Assembly: GCF_900637955.1 (NCBI RefSeq)
Contig: NZ_LR134476.1
Span: 310,001 to 374,000 of the forward strand
Reading direction: 5' to 3'
Length of the DNA stretch: 64,000 bases
Source: Trueperella bialowiezensis
GTDB lineage: Bacteria; Actinomycetota; Actinomycetes; Actinomycetales; Actinomycetaceae
Position 1 is the stretch's first letter. Each line of letters opens with the position of its first letter. Under the pieces are notes generated by a model. The model searched no databases and had not been told where the DNA came from. It was given only the letters and a program-made list of their open reading frames with translations. This document shows, one piece after another, positions 26,485 to 38,748 of this stretch. The position numbers were made by a program, and so were the translations under genes.

Positions 26485-27402
26485 ATGACTATCACAGTGA
26501 GCGTTCCTAATCCCGACTTTCGCGCCGCGGTTGAAAACTACGACGGCGAAGTACAGATTATCGACTGGGATCTCAAATCCCCCGCCCCGGTTGAGTTTAT
26601 CGACCTCGTGTTGCTTCCGCTCGTGACCGATAACCCCGATCTGACAACCTTGCATAGCGTGGATGCCCGCCTTGTTCAGGCGTCGTCGATTGGCTTCGAA
26701 CACGTCCTGCCGCACATTGGTAGCAAGCCACTGGCAAACGCTACCACAGTCCACGAAACCTCCACGTCGGAGCTGACCCTCGCCTTAGTGCTGGCTCAGA
26801 TGCGTGACGTGCCGCGGATGGTCGCTTCACAGGGGCGTGGCGAATGGGACACGTTCACCGCGCCCGGCCTTGCGGATAAGAAGGTGCTCGTCATCGGTTG
26901 GGGCGGGATCGGCAAGGCGATCGGAGATCGCTTGCGTCCGTTCGAGGTGGAGCTTTACCGCAGTGCTTCCTACCGGCGTGAAGATGCCGACGGGATCGTT
27001 TACGGCCCGGAGGATCTGCCCGAGCTTTTGCCGCAGATGGACATCGTCATCCTCATCGTGCCCGGCCAAGAATCCACGGCCAAGATGGTCGATGATAAGT
27101 TCTTGAGCCTGATGAAAGACGGCGCGCTCATCGTCAACATGGCCCGCGGGTCTGTGGCGGACACCGATGCGCTCGTTGCACACGCGGACAGGCTCAAGGT
27201 GGCGTTCGACGTCGTTGACCCCGAACCACTACCAGCCGGGCACCCGCTGTACTCGCACCCGAACGTCCTGTTTTCCGCACATATGGGCGGGTATTCGGAC
27301 GCGATGTGGCCACGGCTTCGAGCCCTCATTCACCGTCAGATTGATGCGTTGAGCGCCGGGCGCGAGCCCGAAAACGTCGTGTTTAACCAGTCCGGAAACT
27401 AG
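26485..27402 (+). CDS. D-isomer-specific 2-hydroxyacid dehydrogenase
   Basis: A 305-residue NAD(P)-dependent oxidoreductase. The Rossmann motif is VIGWGGIGKAIGDR (GxGxxG), the active-site Arg is in NMARGSVADTDAL, the Glu in VVDPEPLPAGHPL, and the catalytic His in HMGGYS. These are the family's Arg-Glu-His set. The N-terminal substrate domain is short and poorly conserved, so the substrate (glyoxylate, hydroxypyruvate or another 2-oxoacid) cannot be named. It is monocistronic, with a leaderless start. Confidence 0.88.
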   Translation: MTITVSVPNPDFRAAVENYDGEVQIIDWDLKSPAPVEFIDLVLLPLVTDNPDLTTLHSVDARLVQASSIGFEHVLPHIGSKPLANATTVHETSTSELTLALVLAQMRDVPRMVASQGRGEWDTFTAPGLADKKVLVIGWGGIGKAIGDRLRPFEVELYRSASYRREDADGIVYGPEDLPELLPQMDIVILIVPGQESTAKMVDDKFLSLMKDGALIVNMARGSVADTDALVAHADRLKVAFDVVDPEPLPAGHPLYSHPNVLFSAHMGGYSDAMWPRLRALIHRQIDALSAGREPENVVFNQSGN

Positions 27403-27420
27403 GGTTAGGCGCCACTAGAA

Positions 27421-29115
27421 CTAGGCTTCCACGACGGTCGGGATGATCATCGGCTTGCGGCGGAGCTTGCGCGCCACCCACCGGCCGATCACTCGGCGCA
27501 TCGCCTGCTGCATGTGGTAAGTGGTCGACTGCGGGTCTGCCACCGATTCTTCGAGTGCCTCGCGGACGGCGGGCAGGATGTCATCGAAGACCGAGTCGTC
27601 TTCAGCCATACCGCGAGCCTGGATGTGTGGCCCGGAGAGCACGACGCGTTTGTGGGCGTCGACGACGGCGAAGATCGCCACGAAGCCTTCTTCGCCAAGC
27701 GTGATTCGCTCAGTGAGTTCAGCTTCCGTGATCTCGCCAACTGACGAGCCGTCCACGTACACGTATCCGACCGGCACTTGGCCGACGATCTTGGCTTCGC
27801 CGTCGGCCATGTCCACCACTGTGCCGTTGCGGGTGAGCAACACGTTTTCTTCCGGCACACCCGTGGAGACGGCCAGCTTACCGTTGGCGACCAGGTGACG
27901 CGGTTCGCCATGTGCGGGCATGACGTACTCGGGTTCGAGCAGGTTGTAGAGCACGAGCAGTTCGCCGGCACAGGCGTGGCCGGACACATGCACTTTGGCG
28001 TTACCCGAATGGACAACCTTTGTTCCGCGGGCGGTGAGCTGGTTGATGAGCCGGTTCACTGACTCTTCATTACCGGGGATGAGCGAGGAGGCAAAAATGA
28101 CCGTGTCGTCTGGCCCCACCGAAATCGACTTGTGTTGCCCGGCGGCAATCCGCGCCACGGTTGCCATCGGCTCACCCTGCGAACCGGTAGACATGTATAG
28201 AACCTCGTGATCAGGCAGGTTATTGGCCTGGTTGAGATCGACGATGGTACCCTCCGGCGCAGACAGGTAACCGAGCTTGAGCGCGAGTCCCATGTTGCGC
28301 ACCATCGAACGGCCCACGAAGCAGACCTTGCGGCCGTGCTTGGCCGCGGCGTCGATAACCATCTGGACGCGATGCACGTGCGAGGCGAACGAGGAGACGA
28401 TCACTTTGCCGCGTGCTGCTCCGATGTGTTCGTCGAGTGCGAGCGCGATCGTTACTTCCGCGGGCACGAAGCCGGGTACTTCCGCGTTCGTGGAATCGAC
28501 CATGAGAAGGTCGACGCCCGTGTCGTCAGCAACGCGCGCAAATCCACGCAAATCGGTGACTCGCCCGTCGAGAGGGAGCTGATCCATTTTGAAATCGCCG
28601 GTGTGGATGACAGTTCCGGCGTCGGTGTGAATGGCGACGGCGAGCGCGTCCGGGATCGAATGGCTGACGGCAATGAACTCCAGGTCGAATTTGCCGAGGT
28701 TTTCGACGTCGCCCTCGCGCACCACGAGCGAATAGGGCTTGATCCGGTGCTCTTCCAGTTTCGCTTCCACAAGGGCGATGGTGAGCTTGGAGCCGATGAG
28801 CGGAATGTCTTTGCGTAGGCGCAGCAGGTACGGGACGGCCCCGATGTGGTCCTCGTGGCCGTGGGTGAGCACGATCCCGTCGATGCGGTCGAGCTTGTCT
28901 TTCAGATAGTCGAAATCGGGCAAGATGAGGTCCACGCCCGGCTGGATCACCTCGGGGAAAAGCACGCCGCAGTCGACGATGAGGATACGGCCGTCAATTT
29001 CGAACACGGCCATGTTCCTGCCCACTTCTCCGATTCCGCCAAGCGGAACAATACGAAGGGTTCCCGGCTCGAGGGCTGGAGGGTCAACTAACTCGGAAAG
29101 ATGTTGCGTAGTCAC
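27421..29115 (-). CDS. rnj: Ribonuclease J
   Basis: Beta-CASP metallo-beta-lactamase RNase with 5'-3' exonuclease and endonuclease activity in mRNA decay and rRNA maturation. The 564-residue length is typical. The metal-binding motif HGHEDH is at residues 85-90, preceded by VDCGVLFP and followed by VSHSIPDA and HTGDFKMD. The beta-CASP block STGSQGEPMA comes later and the C-terminal domain is complete. The GTG start has CACAAT six bases upstream and no ribosome site, suggesting a leaderless mRNA. The gene pair rnj-dapA is in the usual actinobacterial order. Confidence 0.95.
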   Translation of the reverse strand: MTTQHLSELVDPPALEPGTLRIVPLGGIGEVGRNMAVFEIDGRILIVDCGVLFPEVIQPGVDLILPDFDYLKDKLDRIDGIVLTHGHEDHIGAVPYLLRLRKDIPLIGSKLTIALVEAKLEEHRIKPYSLVVREGDVENLGKFDLEFIAVSHSIPDALAVAIHTDAGTVIHTGDFKMDQLPLDGRVTDLRGFARVADDTGVDLLMVDSTNAEVPGFVPAEVTIALALDEHIGAARGKVIVSSFASHVHRVQMVIDAAAKHGRKVCFVGRSMVRNMGLALKLGYLSAPEGTIVDLNQANNLPDHEVLYMSTGSQGEPMATVARIAAGQHKSISVGPDDTVIFASSLIPGNEESVNRLINQLTARGTKVVHSGNAKVHVSGHACAGELLVLYNLLEPEYVMPAHGEPRHLVANGKLAVSTGVPEENVLLTRNGTVVDMADGEAKIVGQVPVGYVYVDGSSVGEITEAELTERITLGEEGFVAIFAVVDAHKRVVLSGPHIQARGMAEDDSVFDDILPAVREALEESVADPQSTTYHMQQAMRRVIGRWVARKLRRKPMIIPTVVEA

Positions 29116-29121
29116 GCCCCC

Positions 29122-29127
29122 ATTGTG
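29122..29127 (-). promoter_or_regulatory. -10 element of leaderless rnj
   Basis: CACAAT on the minus strand, six bases before the GTG start at 29115. Confidence 0.35.
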
Positions 29128-29224
29128 TCACGCTTTACCGTCCGCGGGAATTCGGGCACCCCGAAAGCCCGCTGTAGTGCCAGCTCATGTGCGGGGATCG
29201 CGGGTGGTTCAGATGACCGCAGGC

Positions 29225-30121
29225 TTAAATGTAGCCGTCAGCTTGGAGCGCCGAACGAAGCTTGGCAATCTCGGCTTCTGATGCGCCAACGAGCGGCAGG
29301 CGAACAGCGGCCGACGGGATCACGCCCATCAGCTTCATCGCTTCCTTCGCCATGACTGCCCCCTGGCCGCCGCCCATGATCGCATCAATAATCGGCGCCT
29401 GTGCGGTGAACTCGGCGCGCGCTGCGGGTAGATCCCCGGCGTCGACCTCATCAACCAACGCTCGTAAACTGGAGGCGATAACATGGCCGGCCACAGACAC
29501 GACGCCGGAACCACCGTGTGCGAGCCAGGCGAAGTTCAGCGCGTCGTCGCCAGAATAGTACTCCAAGCCCGTACGTGAAATACGTTCGAAGCCCTGCGGC
29601 ACGTTACCCGTGGCGTCCTTGACTGCCTTGATCTGCGGGTGTTCGGCCAGCCTGTCCAGCGTGTCGTCAGAGATCGCTACACCGGTACGGCCCGGGATGT
29701 CGTAGACCATGACGGGCAGGTCCGTAGCGTTGGCAACCGCAACAATGTGCTGGTAGACGCCCTCTTGTGAGGGGCGGTTGTAGTACGGGGAGACAACGAG
29801 CAGGCCTTCCGCGCCCGATTCCTGCGCACCTTTCGCGATGCGCACGGCATGTGCCGTGTCATTCGAACCTGCGCCCGCGATAATCATCGCGCGATCCCCG
29901 ATCGCAGCTTTGACTTCACGAACCAGTTCGTTCTTCTCCGGCTGATGGGTGGTCGGCGATTCACCCGTGGTGCCAGACAGCACGAGGGCGTCGCATCCAT
30001 CGTTGACCAGCTTGTTTGCAACCTTAACGGCGCTATCGATGTCAATCGAGCCATCCGGATGGAATGGGGTCACCATTGCCACGGAGACTGAACCAAATGA
30101 ACGTGAAGGTAGTTGAGCCAT
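29225..30121 (-). CDS. dapA: 4-hydroxy-tetrahydrodipicolinate synthase
   Basis: Condenses pyruvate with aspartate semialdehyde, the committed step to lysine and meso-diaminopimelate. The 298-residue TIM barrel shows GTTGE (50-54), Tyr140 in YDIPGRTG and the Schiff-base Lys168 in AVKDATG. The ATG at 30121 has TAGTAT exactly six bases upstream and no Shine-Dalgarno site, so it is probably leaderless. The partner dapB lies at 34 kb in the same direction but in another unit. Confidence 0.95.
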   Translation of the reverse strand: MAQLPSRSFGSVSVAMVTPFHPDGSIDIDSAVKVANKLVNDGCDALVLSGTTGESPTTHQPEKNELVREVKAAIGDRAMIIAGAGSNDTAHAVRIAKGAQESGAEGLLVVSPYYNRPSQEGVYQHIVAVANATDLPVMVYDIPGRTGVAISDDTLDRLAEHPQIKAVKDATGNVPQGFERISRTGLEYYSGDDALNFAWLAHGGSGVVSVAGHVIASSLRALVDEVDAGDLPAARAEFTAQAPIIDAIMGGGQGAVMAKEAMKLMGVIPSAAVRLPLVGASEAEIAKLRSALQADGYI

Positions 30122-30127
30122 GCACTC

Positions 30128-30133
30128 ATACTA
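30128..30133 (-). promoter_or_regulatory. -10 element of leaderless dapA
   Basis: TAGTAT on the minus strand, six bases before the dapA ATG at 30121. Confidence 0.55.
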
Positions 30134-30185
30134 ATCGGAAAGGAGCCGGGTGGTTAGATGTTTCGAAATTCGGAAGCGTCAATGG

Positions 30186-30191
30186 AACAAT
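30186..30191 (+). promoter_or_regulatory. -10 element of leaderless GNAT-like gene
   Basis: AACAAT lies six bases before the GTG at 30198. Confidence 0.35.
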
Positions 30192-30197
30192 GGGCGT

Positions 30198-30782
30198 GTG
30201 AGTTTAAGAACTGTACGCCCAGCTCGTAGTGCCGACGCGCTCAGTGTCGGCCAGTTGCAGTCCGCTGCCATGTTTGAAGCGATTAGCGCGGGGATGGATC
30301 GGCGCGCCTCAGACGCGGTGCGCGCCCAGCTCGAAGTGGGCAGCCTTGCCACCACCTGGCAAGCAACAATCGAGAACCTTCCCTCCCCCGATCACCACGT
30401 GCTCGTTGCCACAGACGACGGCGCCGTGGAGGGCTTCGCGGCCGTCGCCCCGGCTGCACCGATGATTTTGGACGGCGACGACGCCGATGGGCTCGACGCC
30501 GAAACCGGCGAGCCGCGCGTTGCCTACGAGATTACGAACTTTCACGTGCCCATGGCGCATTCCGGTAAGGGGCACGAAGCACGGCTACTCGCAGCGATTA
30601 CCGACACCGTGACGGACGCTACCGAAATCCACACGTGGGTAATTGCCGGCTACGACCAGCTCACCCACCTGCTCAGCGGCTCAGGATTCGCGCCGCGGCC
30701 AATCCGGCGGGTCGCTGATGTCGACGGCGCAGAGATCGCCGAACACCTGTGGTGGACCACCCTCACCGATCGCGAATCCTAG
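30198..30782 (+). CDS. GNAT-like N-acetyltransferase-fold protein
   Basis: A 194-residue protein that resembles the GNAT fold: an N-terminal LRTVRPARSADALSVGQLQ typical of acetyltransferase openings, the central beta strand YEITNFHVPMAHSGKGHEARLLAAI in the position of the acetyl-CoA loop, and a late IAGYDQLTHLLSGSGF like the GNAT helix-strand after motif A. The acetyl-CoA loop is degenerate (HSGKGHEARL instead of the usual RGxGxG/A), so activity is doubtful. The GTG at 30198 is chosen because similarity starts there and a -10-like box precedes it. The substrate is unknown. Confidence 0.6.
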   Translation: MSLRTVRPARSADALSVGQLQSAAMFEAISAGMDRRASDAVRAQLEVGSLATTWQATIENLPSPDHHVLVATDDGAVEGFAAVAPAAPMILDGDDADGLDAETGEPRVAYEITNFHVPMAHSGKGHEARLLAAITDTVTDATEIHTWVIAGYDQLTHLLSGSGFAPRPIRRVADVDGAEIAEHLWWTTLTDRES

Positions 30783-30794
30783 GCGGCGCAGTCA

Positions 30795-33700
30795 CTACGC
30801 CAGCAGTGCGCGCAGCTCGGCCGCACTCAACGCGCCCGTGCCGACCCCGCCGTCGTCGGAAATAACAGCGAGCAGGCGCCGCTTGGCATCCTGTAACGCA
30901 ACCACCTTCTCCTCAATGGTGCCGCGGGAGACCAGCCTGTAGACGTGGACGGGCCTCGTTTGGCCGATGCGATGCGCGCGGTCGACAGCCTGCTCCTCGG
31001 CGGCCGGATTCCACCACGGATCGGTGAGAATCGCGTAGTCAGCCATCGTCAGGTTGAGCCCGGTGCCACCAGCCTTCAGCGAAATGAGGAAGATCGGTGC
31101 CTCACCCTCCTGAAAGCTACGAATGAGCTTAGGCCGGTGACGAGTGGTGCCATCAAGGTAAAGATAGGCGATTCCTTCAGCATCCAGCCGCTTAGCGATC
31201 AGCTTCAAGAACCGCGTGAACTGGCTGAACACGAGCGCGTTGTGCCCTTCAGCCACGAGGTTCGCAAGTAGCGGAATGAGCTCGTTGATCTTCGACGGCG
31301 GAGCCGCCGAACTTTCATCTGCAAGGCGCGGATCAATCGCCAGCTGGCGCAGCCGGGTGAGTGCAGACAGGATTTCGATCCGGTCGTCATCGCTCAAGCC
31401 AAGCACGCGCTGGCGTTCCTTTTCCAGGTGGACGTCATACATCCGGCGATGCTCTGCGGCAAGATCGATCTTCAACACCTGCTCCTGCTTGGGCGGCAGA
31501 TCGAGTGCGACGGCGCTCTTTGTGCGCCTCAAAAAGAACGGCGAGATGCGCCGCCGAAGCGTGGCCATCAGCTCCTCGCCAGCTTTTTCCTCCTCGGATG
31601 TGCTGGGCGCTCCCTGACTGCCATCCCGTGACGTGCCTTGGCTGGCCCCGCCGCTAAGCCCTGCAGCTTTCTCGATCGGTTTGCGGAACGTGTCGCCGAA
31701 CTTCTCCGAACTACCCAGCAGCCCCGGTGCAGACAGCGTGAACATCGCCCACAACTCCTGCAGGTTATTCTCAATCGGCGTGCCCGTCACCGCGAAAACT
31801 GTGGGCGCCCCGAGGTTCTTAGCAGCCGCGAACCCCTTCGACCTGTAATTCTTGACGTTCTGCGCCTCATCCAAGACCAGCCCAGTAAAGCCAAGACTGC
31901 GATACTCCTCATCTTCCAGGCGCAGTAGCGTATAGGAGGTCACCACGATATCGGCGCCCTCCACCACCTCCGCTAGGCTTGCCTGCCGCCGCTTCGCCGT
32001 CGACTCAATAACGACGACGTTGAGGCTCGGCGTAAACTTGGCAGCCTCAGCAGCCCAATTCCCCACCACAGATGTGGGCGCGACGACGAGCCACGGCCCG
32101 CTCTCCGGCTGGCGCTGCCGATCTCGGAGAATCATGGCAAGGATCTGCAGGGTTTTGCCCAGCCCCATGTCGTCAGCCAGCACTCCCCCAAGCCCCGAAT
32201 CACGCAGGTGAGCCAACCATTCGAAGCCCTCCTTCTGGTAGGGGCGCAAGGTCGCATTCAAACCTTTCGGCAGTTCGACGGGTTCGGGATCCTTAACGGT
32301 GCGGACGGCGTCAAACCAGGCGTGCTCCGAAGCTGCGACCACGTCAAGGTCAAGCAGTTCCTCCCACCATGACCTACGCACTTTCGGTACCCGCACACCC
32401 GATTCCCGGTAGCCTCCCAAGTTGCGCGCCTCATCAATGAGTGCGCTCAACTTGGTAAGGTCGGGTGACGTCAGATCCACATACGCCCCGTCAATGAACG
32501 TGTAGTCCATCCCTTCGACGATCGGACCAATCACATCGCGCAGCTTCACTTCCGTGCCATCAACCGTGATGCGCAGTCTCAGATCAAGCCAGTCACGCCC
32601 CTCGTCCACATCGGCGTCAACCTGCAACTCGCTCGCGCGGCGGAACTCCGGGATCAGAAAATCGACAACACGGACCCTTTCCGCATTCAGCCGATCAATA
32701 AGTTCGCGCAATGAAAGCAAGCTCTCGCCTTGAAGCTGAAACTCCCCCAACAGTTGCTCGTCTACGATCTCTGGGAAAATATCCGCAACAATCGGCGTAA
32801 TCTTCTCCAGAATCGGGCGTTCTTTGGCCACATCACGCGGGTAGTCCGGCTCTGACCACAGTGGTACTGCATCAAAAACAGTCAGATCCGACGCTTCATA
32901 TACCCACGACCACACGCCAGCCACCTTCGGATCGTCGTCAGCACCCACCGGGTTGAGCTTCAGCATGAGGGTCGGCTCCGGCGATGGTGGTGGCGTGTAG
33001 TTCGTGGTCTCGAACCGATCGGCAATCAACGGGTAATACGTCGTGTCAAACGTGCGCCGCTCCGAGGCGGGCACAACGATCTTTTCGCTTTTCAGCTGGT
33101 CCCATTCCGTGCTCGGAACCGGATCAAACCAGGCAAGGTGGAGTTCGCCGTCGTACCACATCGCAGCTTGGGCTGGTTTCCCGATCGTTACGGCATCGGA
33201 GGGCACGCGCGGGTGACGCGTGTATGCGGAAAGGGTGAGCACGCCGTCGTCGCGAAGCTCCATCACCGGCTCCACAGGATCAGGATCTATGATGACGGGC
33301 GCCTGCTCCAACCCCGAAATAAGAGCTACCCCAGCGTCAAGAACATCGCGTAACGCCTGCCCGAGCAACCCAGATTTCACGCTGGTCAGCGACAGCTTAT
33401 TCATCCGCGCATAGGACGCCACCCCAGTTTCACAGACCTCGATGAGCTGCCGTACCACCTCCACGTGATCCCGGCGAATCCCAGACGCCACACCATAGCG
33501 CACATCATTGATCGACACGCCGGTTTTAATCCAGCGTCCGCGCTTACCCATTCGCATCGGAACAAGAGACACGCTGCCTTGATGACGGTACTGCTGCCAG
33601 GCGGGAACCTCCGGATTGAGAGGTGTAGGAGCCGTAAACTCGACAGCCAAAGCCAACGCTTGCAGCTCTTGTGAAGTATCAGGAAATACCTGCTCTAACA

Positions 33701-34031
33701 TCCGTTGCCACTTAGGAGTGACGTTAAGGTTGCTCGCCGTCGTTACACCTAATGCCCCGATACCGAAAGCAATGTAGAACGCGCTTACACAATGCTTACA
33801 GTTATACGCGACCGGGCATGTGCACGAGCCGTCGAAAACCTCCAGCTGCCCATCGCTCAGCACGTAGTCAATCGACTGGCGGTAATAGTTGTTGCCAGAA
33901 CCTTCCGTGATCGCAGTGATCGTGGCGCCGTCGTTCTCAAGAACTATCGACCGATTCTGGGTAGCATACGCCGTTCCGCGTAGGACTGACCTATAGTCGA
34001 CGAAATATTCGATCCCAAAAGTCTCCGCCAT
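30795..34031 (-). CDS. SNF2-family helicase with SWIM zinc finger
   Basis: A 1078-residue SWI2/SNF2 translocase. The N-terminal SWIM zinc finger (CTCPVAYNCKHC, about residues 70-81) is followed by a long middle region, then the motor: LRPYQKEGFEWL, Walker A DDMGLGKTLQ, DEAQNVKN as motif II, SQFTRFLKLI and the C-terminal helicase half ending in DRAHRIGQTRPVHVYRLV. Proteins of this type are widespread in actinobacteria and related to RapA, which recycles RNA polymerase, but their partner is not proven. It stands alone; GTAGGG before the ATG could serve as a weak ribosome site or -10 box. Confidence 0.88.
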   Translation of the reverse strand: MAETFGIEYFVDYRSVLRGTAYATQNRSIVLENDGATITAITEGSGNNYYRQSIDYVLSDGQLEVFDGSCTCPVAYNCKHCVSAFYIAFGIGALGVTTASNLNVTPKWQRMLEQVFPDTSQELQALALAVEFTAPTPLNPEVPAWQQYRHQGSVSLVPMRMGKRGRWIKTGVSINDVRYGVASGIRRDHVEVVRQLIEVCETGVASYARMNKLSLTSVKSGLLGQALRDVLDAGVALISGLEQAPVIIDPDPVEPVMELRDDGVLTLSAYTRHPRVPSDAVTIGKPAQAAMWYDGELHLAWFDPVPSTEWDQLKSEKIVVPASERRTFDTTYYPLIADRFETTNYTPPPSPEPTLMLKLNPVGADDDPKVAGVWSWVYEASDLTVFDAVPLWSEPDYPRDVAKERPILEKITPIVADIFPEIVDEQLLGEFQLQGESLLSLRELIDRLNAERVRVVDFLIPEFRRASELQVDADVDEGRDWLDLRLRITVDGTEVKLRDVIGPIVEGMDYTFIDGAYVDLTSPDLTKLSALIDEARNLGGYRESGVRVPKVRRSWWEELLDLDVVAASEHAWFDAVRTVKDPEPVELPKGLNATLRPYQKEGFEWLAHLRDSGLGGVLADDMGLGKTLQILAMILRDRQRQPESGPWLVVAPTSVVGNWAAEAAKFTPSLNVVVIESTAKRRQASLAEVVEGADIVVTSYTLLRLEDEEYRSLGFTGLVLDEAQNVKNYRSKGFAAAKNLGAPTVFAVTGTPIENNLQELWAMFTLSAPGLLGSSEKFGDTFRKPIEKAAGLSGGASQGTSRDGSQGAPSTSEEEKAGEELMATLRRRISPFFLRRTKSAVALDLPPKQEQVLKIDLAAEHRRMYDVHLEKERQRVLGLSDDDRIEILSALTRLRQLAIDPRLADESSAAPPSKINELIPLLANLVAEGHNALVFSQFTRFLKLIAKRLDAEGIAYLYLDGTTRHRPKLIRSFQEGEAPIFLISLKAGGTGLNLTMADYAILTDPWWNPAAEEQAVDRAHRIGQTRPVHVYRLVSRGTIEEKVVALQDAKRRLLAVISDDGGVGTGALSAAELRALLA

Positions 34032-34062
34032 GAGTCAGCCCTACGCGCCGTAAAATGTTTGC

Positions 34063-34800
34063 TTAAATGTCAAGAAGCGCCTCGAGCCCGTAGGTGAGCC
34101 CTGGCCGTTCAGCAACGTTGCGCACCGCGAGCAAGACGCCCGGCATGAACGAATCCCTGCCGAACGAATCTTGCCGGATGGTCAGCTGTTCGCCCGGATT
34201 ACCGAAAAGAATCTCCTCGTGTGCATACAGCCCGCGCAGGCGAACGGCGTGTACGTGAACGCCATCGATCACGCCACCGCGGGTGCCTTCCGGATCCGTT
34301 TCCGTGGCATCCGGGCTGGGTGCGATCCCAGCCTCGCGGCGCACCTGGCCGATCCGGCGCGCAGTCGTGGTCGCCGTGCCCGAAGGGGCATCCACCTTAT
34401 CCGGGTGATGAAGTTCGATGACTTCCACGGATTCAAACATCGTGGCAGCCTTTTCCGCAAACGCCATGGCAAGCACGGCTGACAGGGCATAGTTCGGCGC
34501 AATAATGACGTTCTTGCCCACTTGTTTCGCGTGTTCGGCCACTTTGGCCAGGCGCTCGTCCGTCCAGCCCGTTGTGCCGACGACGGCGTGGGCACCGGCG
34601 TCGAGGATCGCGTGCACGTTCGCATCCGTAGCACTTGGCACGGTGAACTCAACAACCACTTGAGCACCGCGCAAGGATTCGGCGTCGATCACATCGCCCA
34701 CGTCCAACTTCGCCACCAGCTCCATATCGCCGGCGCCCTCCACCGCCTCACACACCGATTTACCCATGCGCCCAGCGGCACCTACAACTGCGACCTTCAT
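34063..34800 (-). CDS. dapB: 4-hydroxy-tetrahydrodipicolinate reductase
   Basis: Second enzyme of the lysine/diaminopimelate branch after DapA. From the ATG at 34800, five bases after GGGGAG, the protein has 245 residues. It shows the NAD(P)-binding VVGAAGRMGKSV at the start, VVGTTGWT in the middle and the family signature ELHHPDKVDAPSGTA with the catalytic His and Lys residues. An in-frame start seven codons upstream is less well placed. It lies directly downstream of the M16 peptidase gene. Confidence 0.95.
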   Translation of the reverse strand: MKVAVVGAAGRMGKSVCEAVEGAGDMELVAKLDVGDVIDAESLRGAQVVVEFTVPSATDANVHAILDAGAHAVVGTTGWTDERLAKVAEHAKQVGKNVIIAPNYALSAVLAMAFAEKAATMFESVEVIELHHPDKVDAPSGTATTTARRIGQVRREAGIAPSPDATETDPEGTRGGVIDGVHVHAVRLRGLYAHEEILFGNPGEQLTIRQDSFGRDSFMPGVLLAVRNVAERPGLTYGLEALLDI

Positions 34801-34857
34801 CGCCACTCCCCTCGTTCGCACGCGCTGCGATCGTGCAACGCGCTGTTTGGTATTAGC

Positions 34858-36156
34858 CTAGCGTGCAGGTCCGACAGTCATCACTGACCGCGCCCTGGCC
34901 GCACACTCTTGCGCACACGCCTGAATATCCTCGGCGGTCACCTCGCGTGCCTGGTCTAGCACTTCGTCGATGGTCCGTAGGCTACCCCGCACAGTTTCTG
35001 CGAACGCGATCCGCGAACGCCTAAATGACGTGTTTTCGATAGCGAAGATGAGCCGGGCACGCCGCTGGCGGAACGCCGTCTCTACTTCTTCGGCGCTCAC
35101 GCCATCGCTCGCGATCTCATCAAGGCAATCACCCATAATCTGTGCGACTTTCTGGGTGCTCTCCGGTGCACACTGGGCAGACATCGCGAAAATACCGCCC
35201 TCATGGTAGGAAGCCGACCACGCATAGGTGGAATAGGCCAGCCCGCGCTTTTCACGCACTTCCCGGAACAAGCGGGAGGACTGCCCGCCGCCCAAGATGG
35301 TCTCAAGTGCAGCCAGGACTGAATCATTTTTGTCACTCAGCCGCTTACCGGGCATACCAACCACAACGGCACTTTGCCGCCCCGGCCGCTCCATGAATTC
35401 TTCGCAGCCAGCCGTGTAGACGACATCGGCAACCTTGCGCCTAGCCACCGGAGCTCGATCAGGCAGCTGCCAACCAGCCGCCTCAACCAAAGTGCTCACC
35501 ATCGCACATAATTCTTGGTGATTAACCGCGCCGGCGGCCGACACAACGAGTTCCCCGGCGTGATAGTTTGCCCGATAGTGTTCAACAAGATGTTCGTGGT
35601 CGAGTGCCGTCACCGTTTCGTGCGTGCCACCAATCGGACGCGCCTGCGGATGGCTACCCATGACGAGGCGCTGGATTTCGGTTTCGGCCACCTGGGCCAC
35701 GTCATCGTCCGAGGCTGCCAACTCTTCCAGAATAACCTGGCGTTCCAGCTCCATGTCTTCCGGCTTCAGCGTAGATCGCGCGATCATATCCACCAAAAGT
35801 TCCAGCAACTGTGGCAGATCACTTTGGAACACCCGCCCGTAATAAACAGTGTAAGTTCGCGACGTGGCAGCGTTAAGCGTGCCGCCCAGATAGTCTCCGA
35901 GCGCCGAAATGTCCTCGGCACTACGCGTGTCCGTGCCCTTAAACATGAGGTGTTCAAGGAAGTGAGTAGACCCTTCCGTGCCCGGGCGCTCATCACGAGA
36001 CCCCACTCCCACGCCGATCCCCAGCGCAACCGACTTTTGCCCCGGCACATTCTGCGTGATCACGCGAATGCCACATGGGAGCACGGTACGTTCGGTGAGG
36101 ACCCCATCGTCATCAAATCCGATACTTCCCGGAATATCCAAAGGTAGTTCAATCAT
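34858..36156 (-). CDS. M16-family zinc metallopeptidase
   Basis: A 432-residue single-chain M16B peptidase like PepR of mycobacteria. The inverted zinc motif HFLEH is at residues 65-69, with the downstream Glu in the ELERQVILEELAA helix (residue about 140). The first half holds the active site; the second half (RKVADVVYTA onward) is the inactive partner domain. It sits between pnp and dapB as in M. tuberculosis. TACAAT lies eight bases before the ATG, so the mRNA may have almost no leader. The native substrate is unknown. Confidence 0.9.
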   Translation of the reverse strand: MIELPLDIPGSIGFDDDGVLTERTVLPCGIRVITQNVPGQKSVALGIGVGVGSRDERPGTEGSTHFLEHLMFKGTDTRSAEDISALGDYLGGTLNAATSRTYTVYYGRVFQSDLPQLLELLVDMIARSTLKPEDMELERQVILEELAASDDDVAQVAETEIQRLVMGSHPQARPIGGTHETVTALDHEHLVEHYRANYHAGELVVSAAGAVNHQELCAMVSTLVEAAGWQLPDRAPVARRKVADVVYTAGCEEFMERPGRQSAVVVGMPGKRLSDKNDSVLAALETILGGGQSSRLFREVREKRGLAYSTYAWSASYHEGGIFAMSAQCAPESTQKVAQIMGDCLDEIASDGVSAEEVETAFRQRRARLIFAIENTSFRRSRIAFAETVRGSLRTIDEVLDQAREVTAEDIQACAQECAARARSVMTVGPAR

Positions 36157-36223
36157 CGTTGCTCATTGTACGTGCTTGGCTCGCGCCTTCACCACTGACG
36201 TTACGTGAGATAGAGACGCGAAA

Positions 36224-36247
36224 GGGCCGGCCCAACCGGGCCGGCCC
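36224..36247 (-). terminator. Terminator downstream of pnp
   Basis: Two identical palindromic arms (GGGCCGGCCC) separated by AACC form a very stable hairpin 36 bases after the pnp stop, followed on the minus strand by TTTCG. Confidence 0.85.
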
Positions 36248-36282
36248 CTCACGATCAGCAACTAGAACAGTTACTATTCGCC

Positions 36283-38613
<2,331 letters not shown>

Positions 38614-38712
38614 GGATCTCCTTTTCTGTTGCCCCGCGGCCTTCGATCATCACCCTCGCTGCGTGTGAGCGCTGGCCACAACCGAGGACCGACGGGAATC
38701 TTCTAACGAGAA

Positions 38713-38740
38713 TCGGCCCGCTCCTAAAGGTGCGGGCCGA
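38713..38740 (-). terminator. Terminator or processing hairpin after rpsO
   Basis: A 9-bp perfect stem TCGGCCCGC / GCGGGCCGA with a 10-base loop, starting eight bases after the rpsO stop and followed on the minus strand by TTCTCGTT. Confidence 0.75.
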
Positions 38741-38748
38741 GGTAGCAT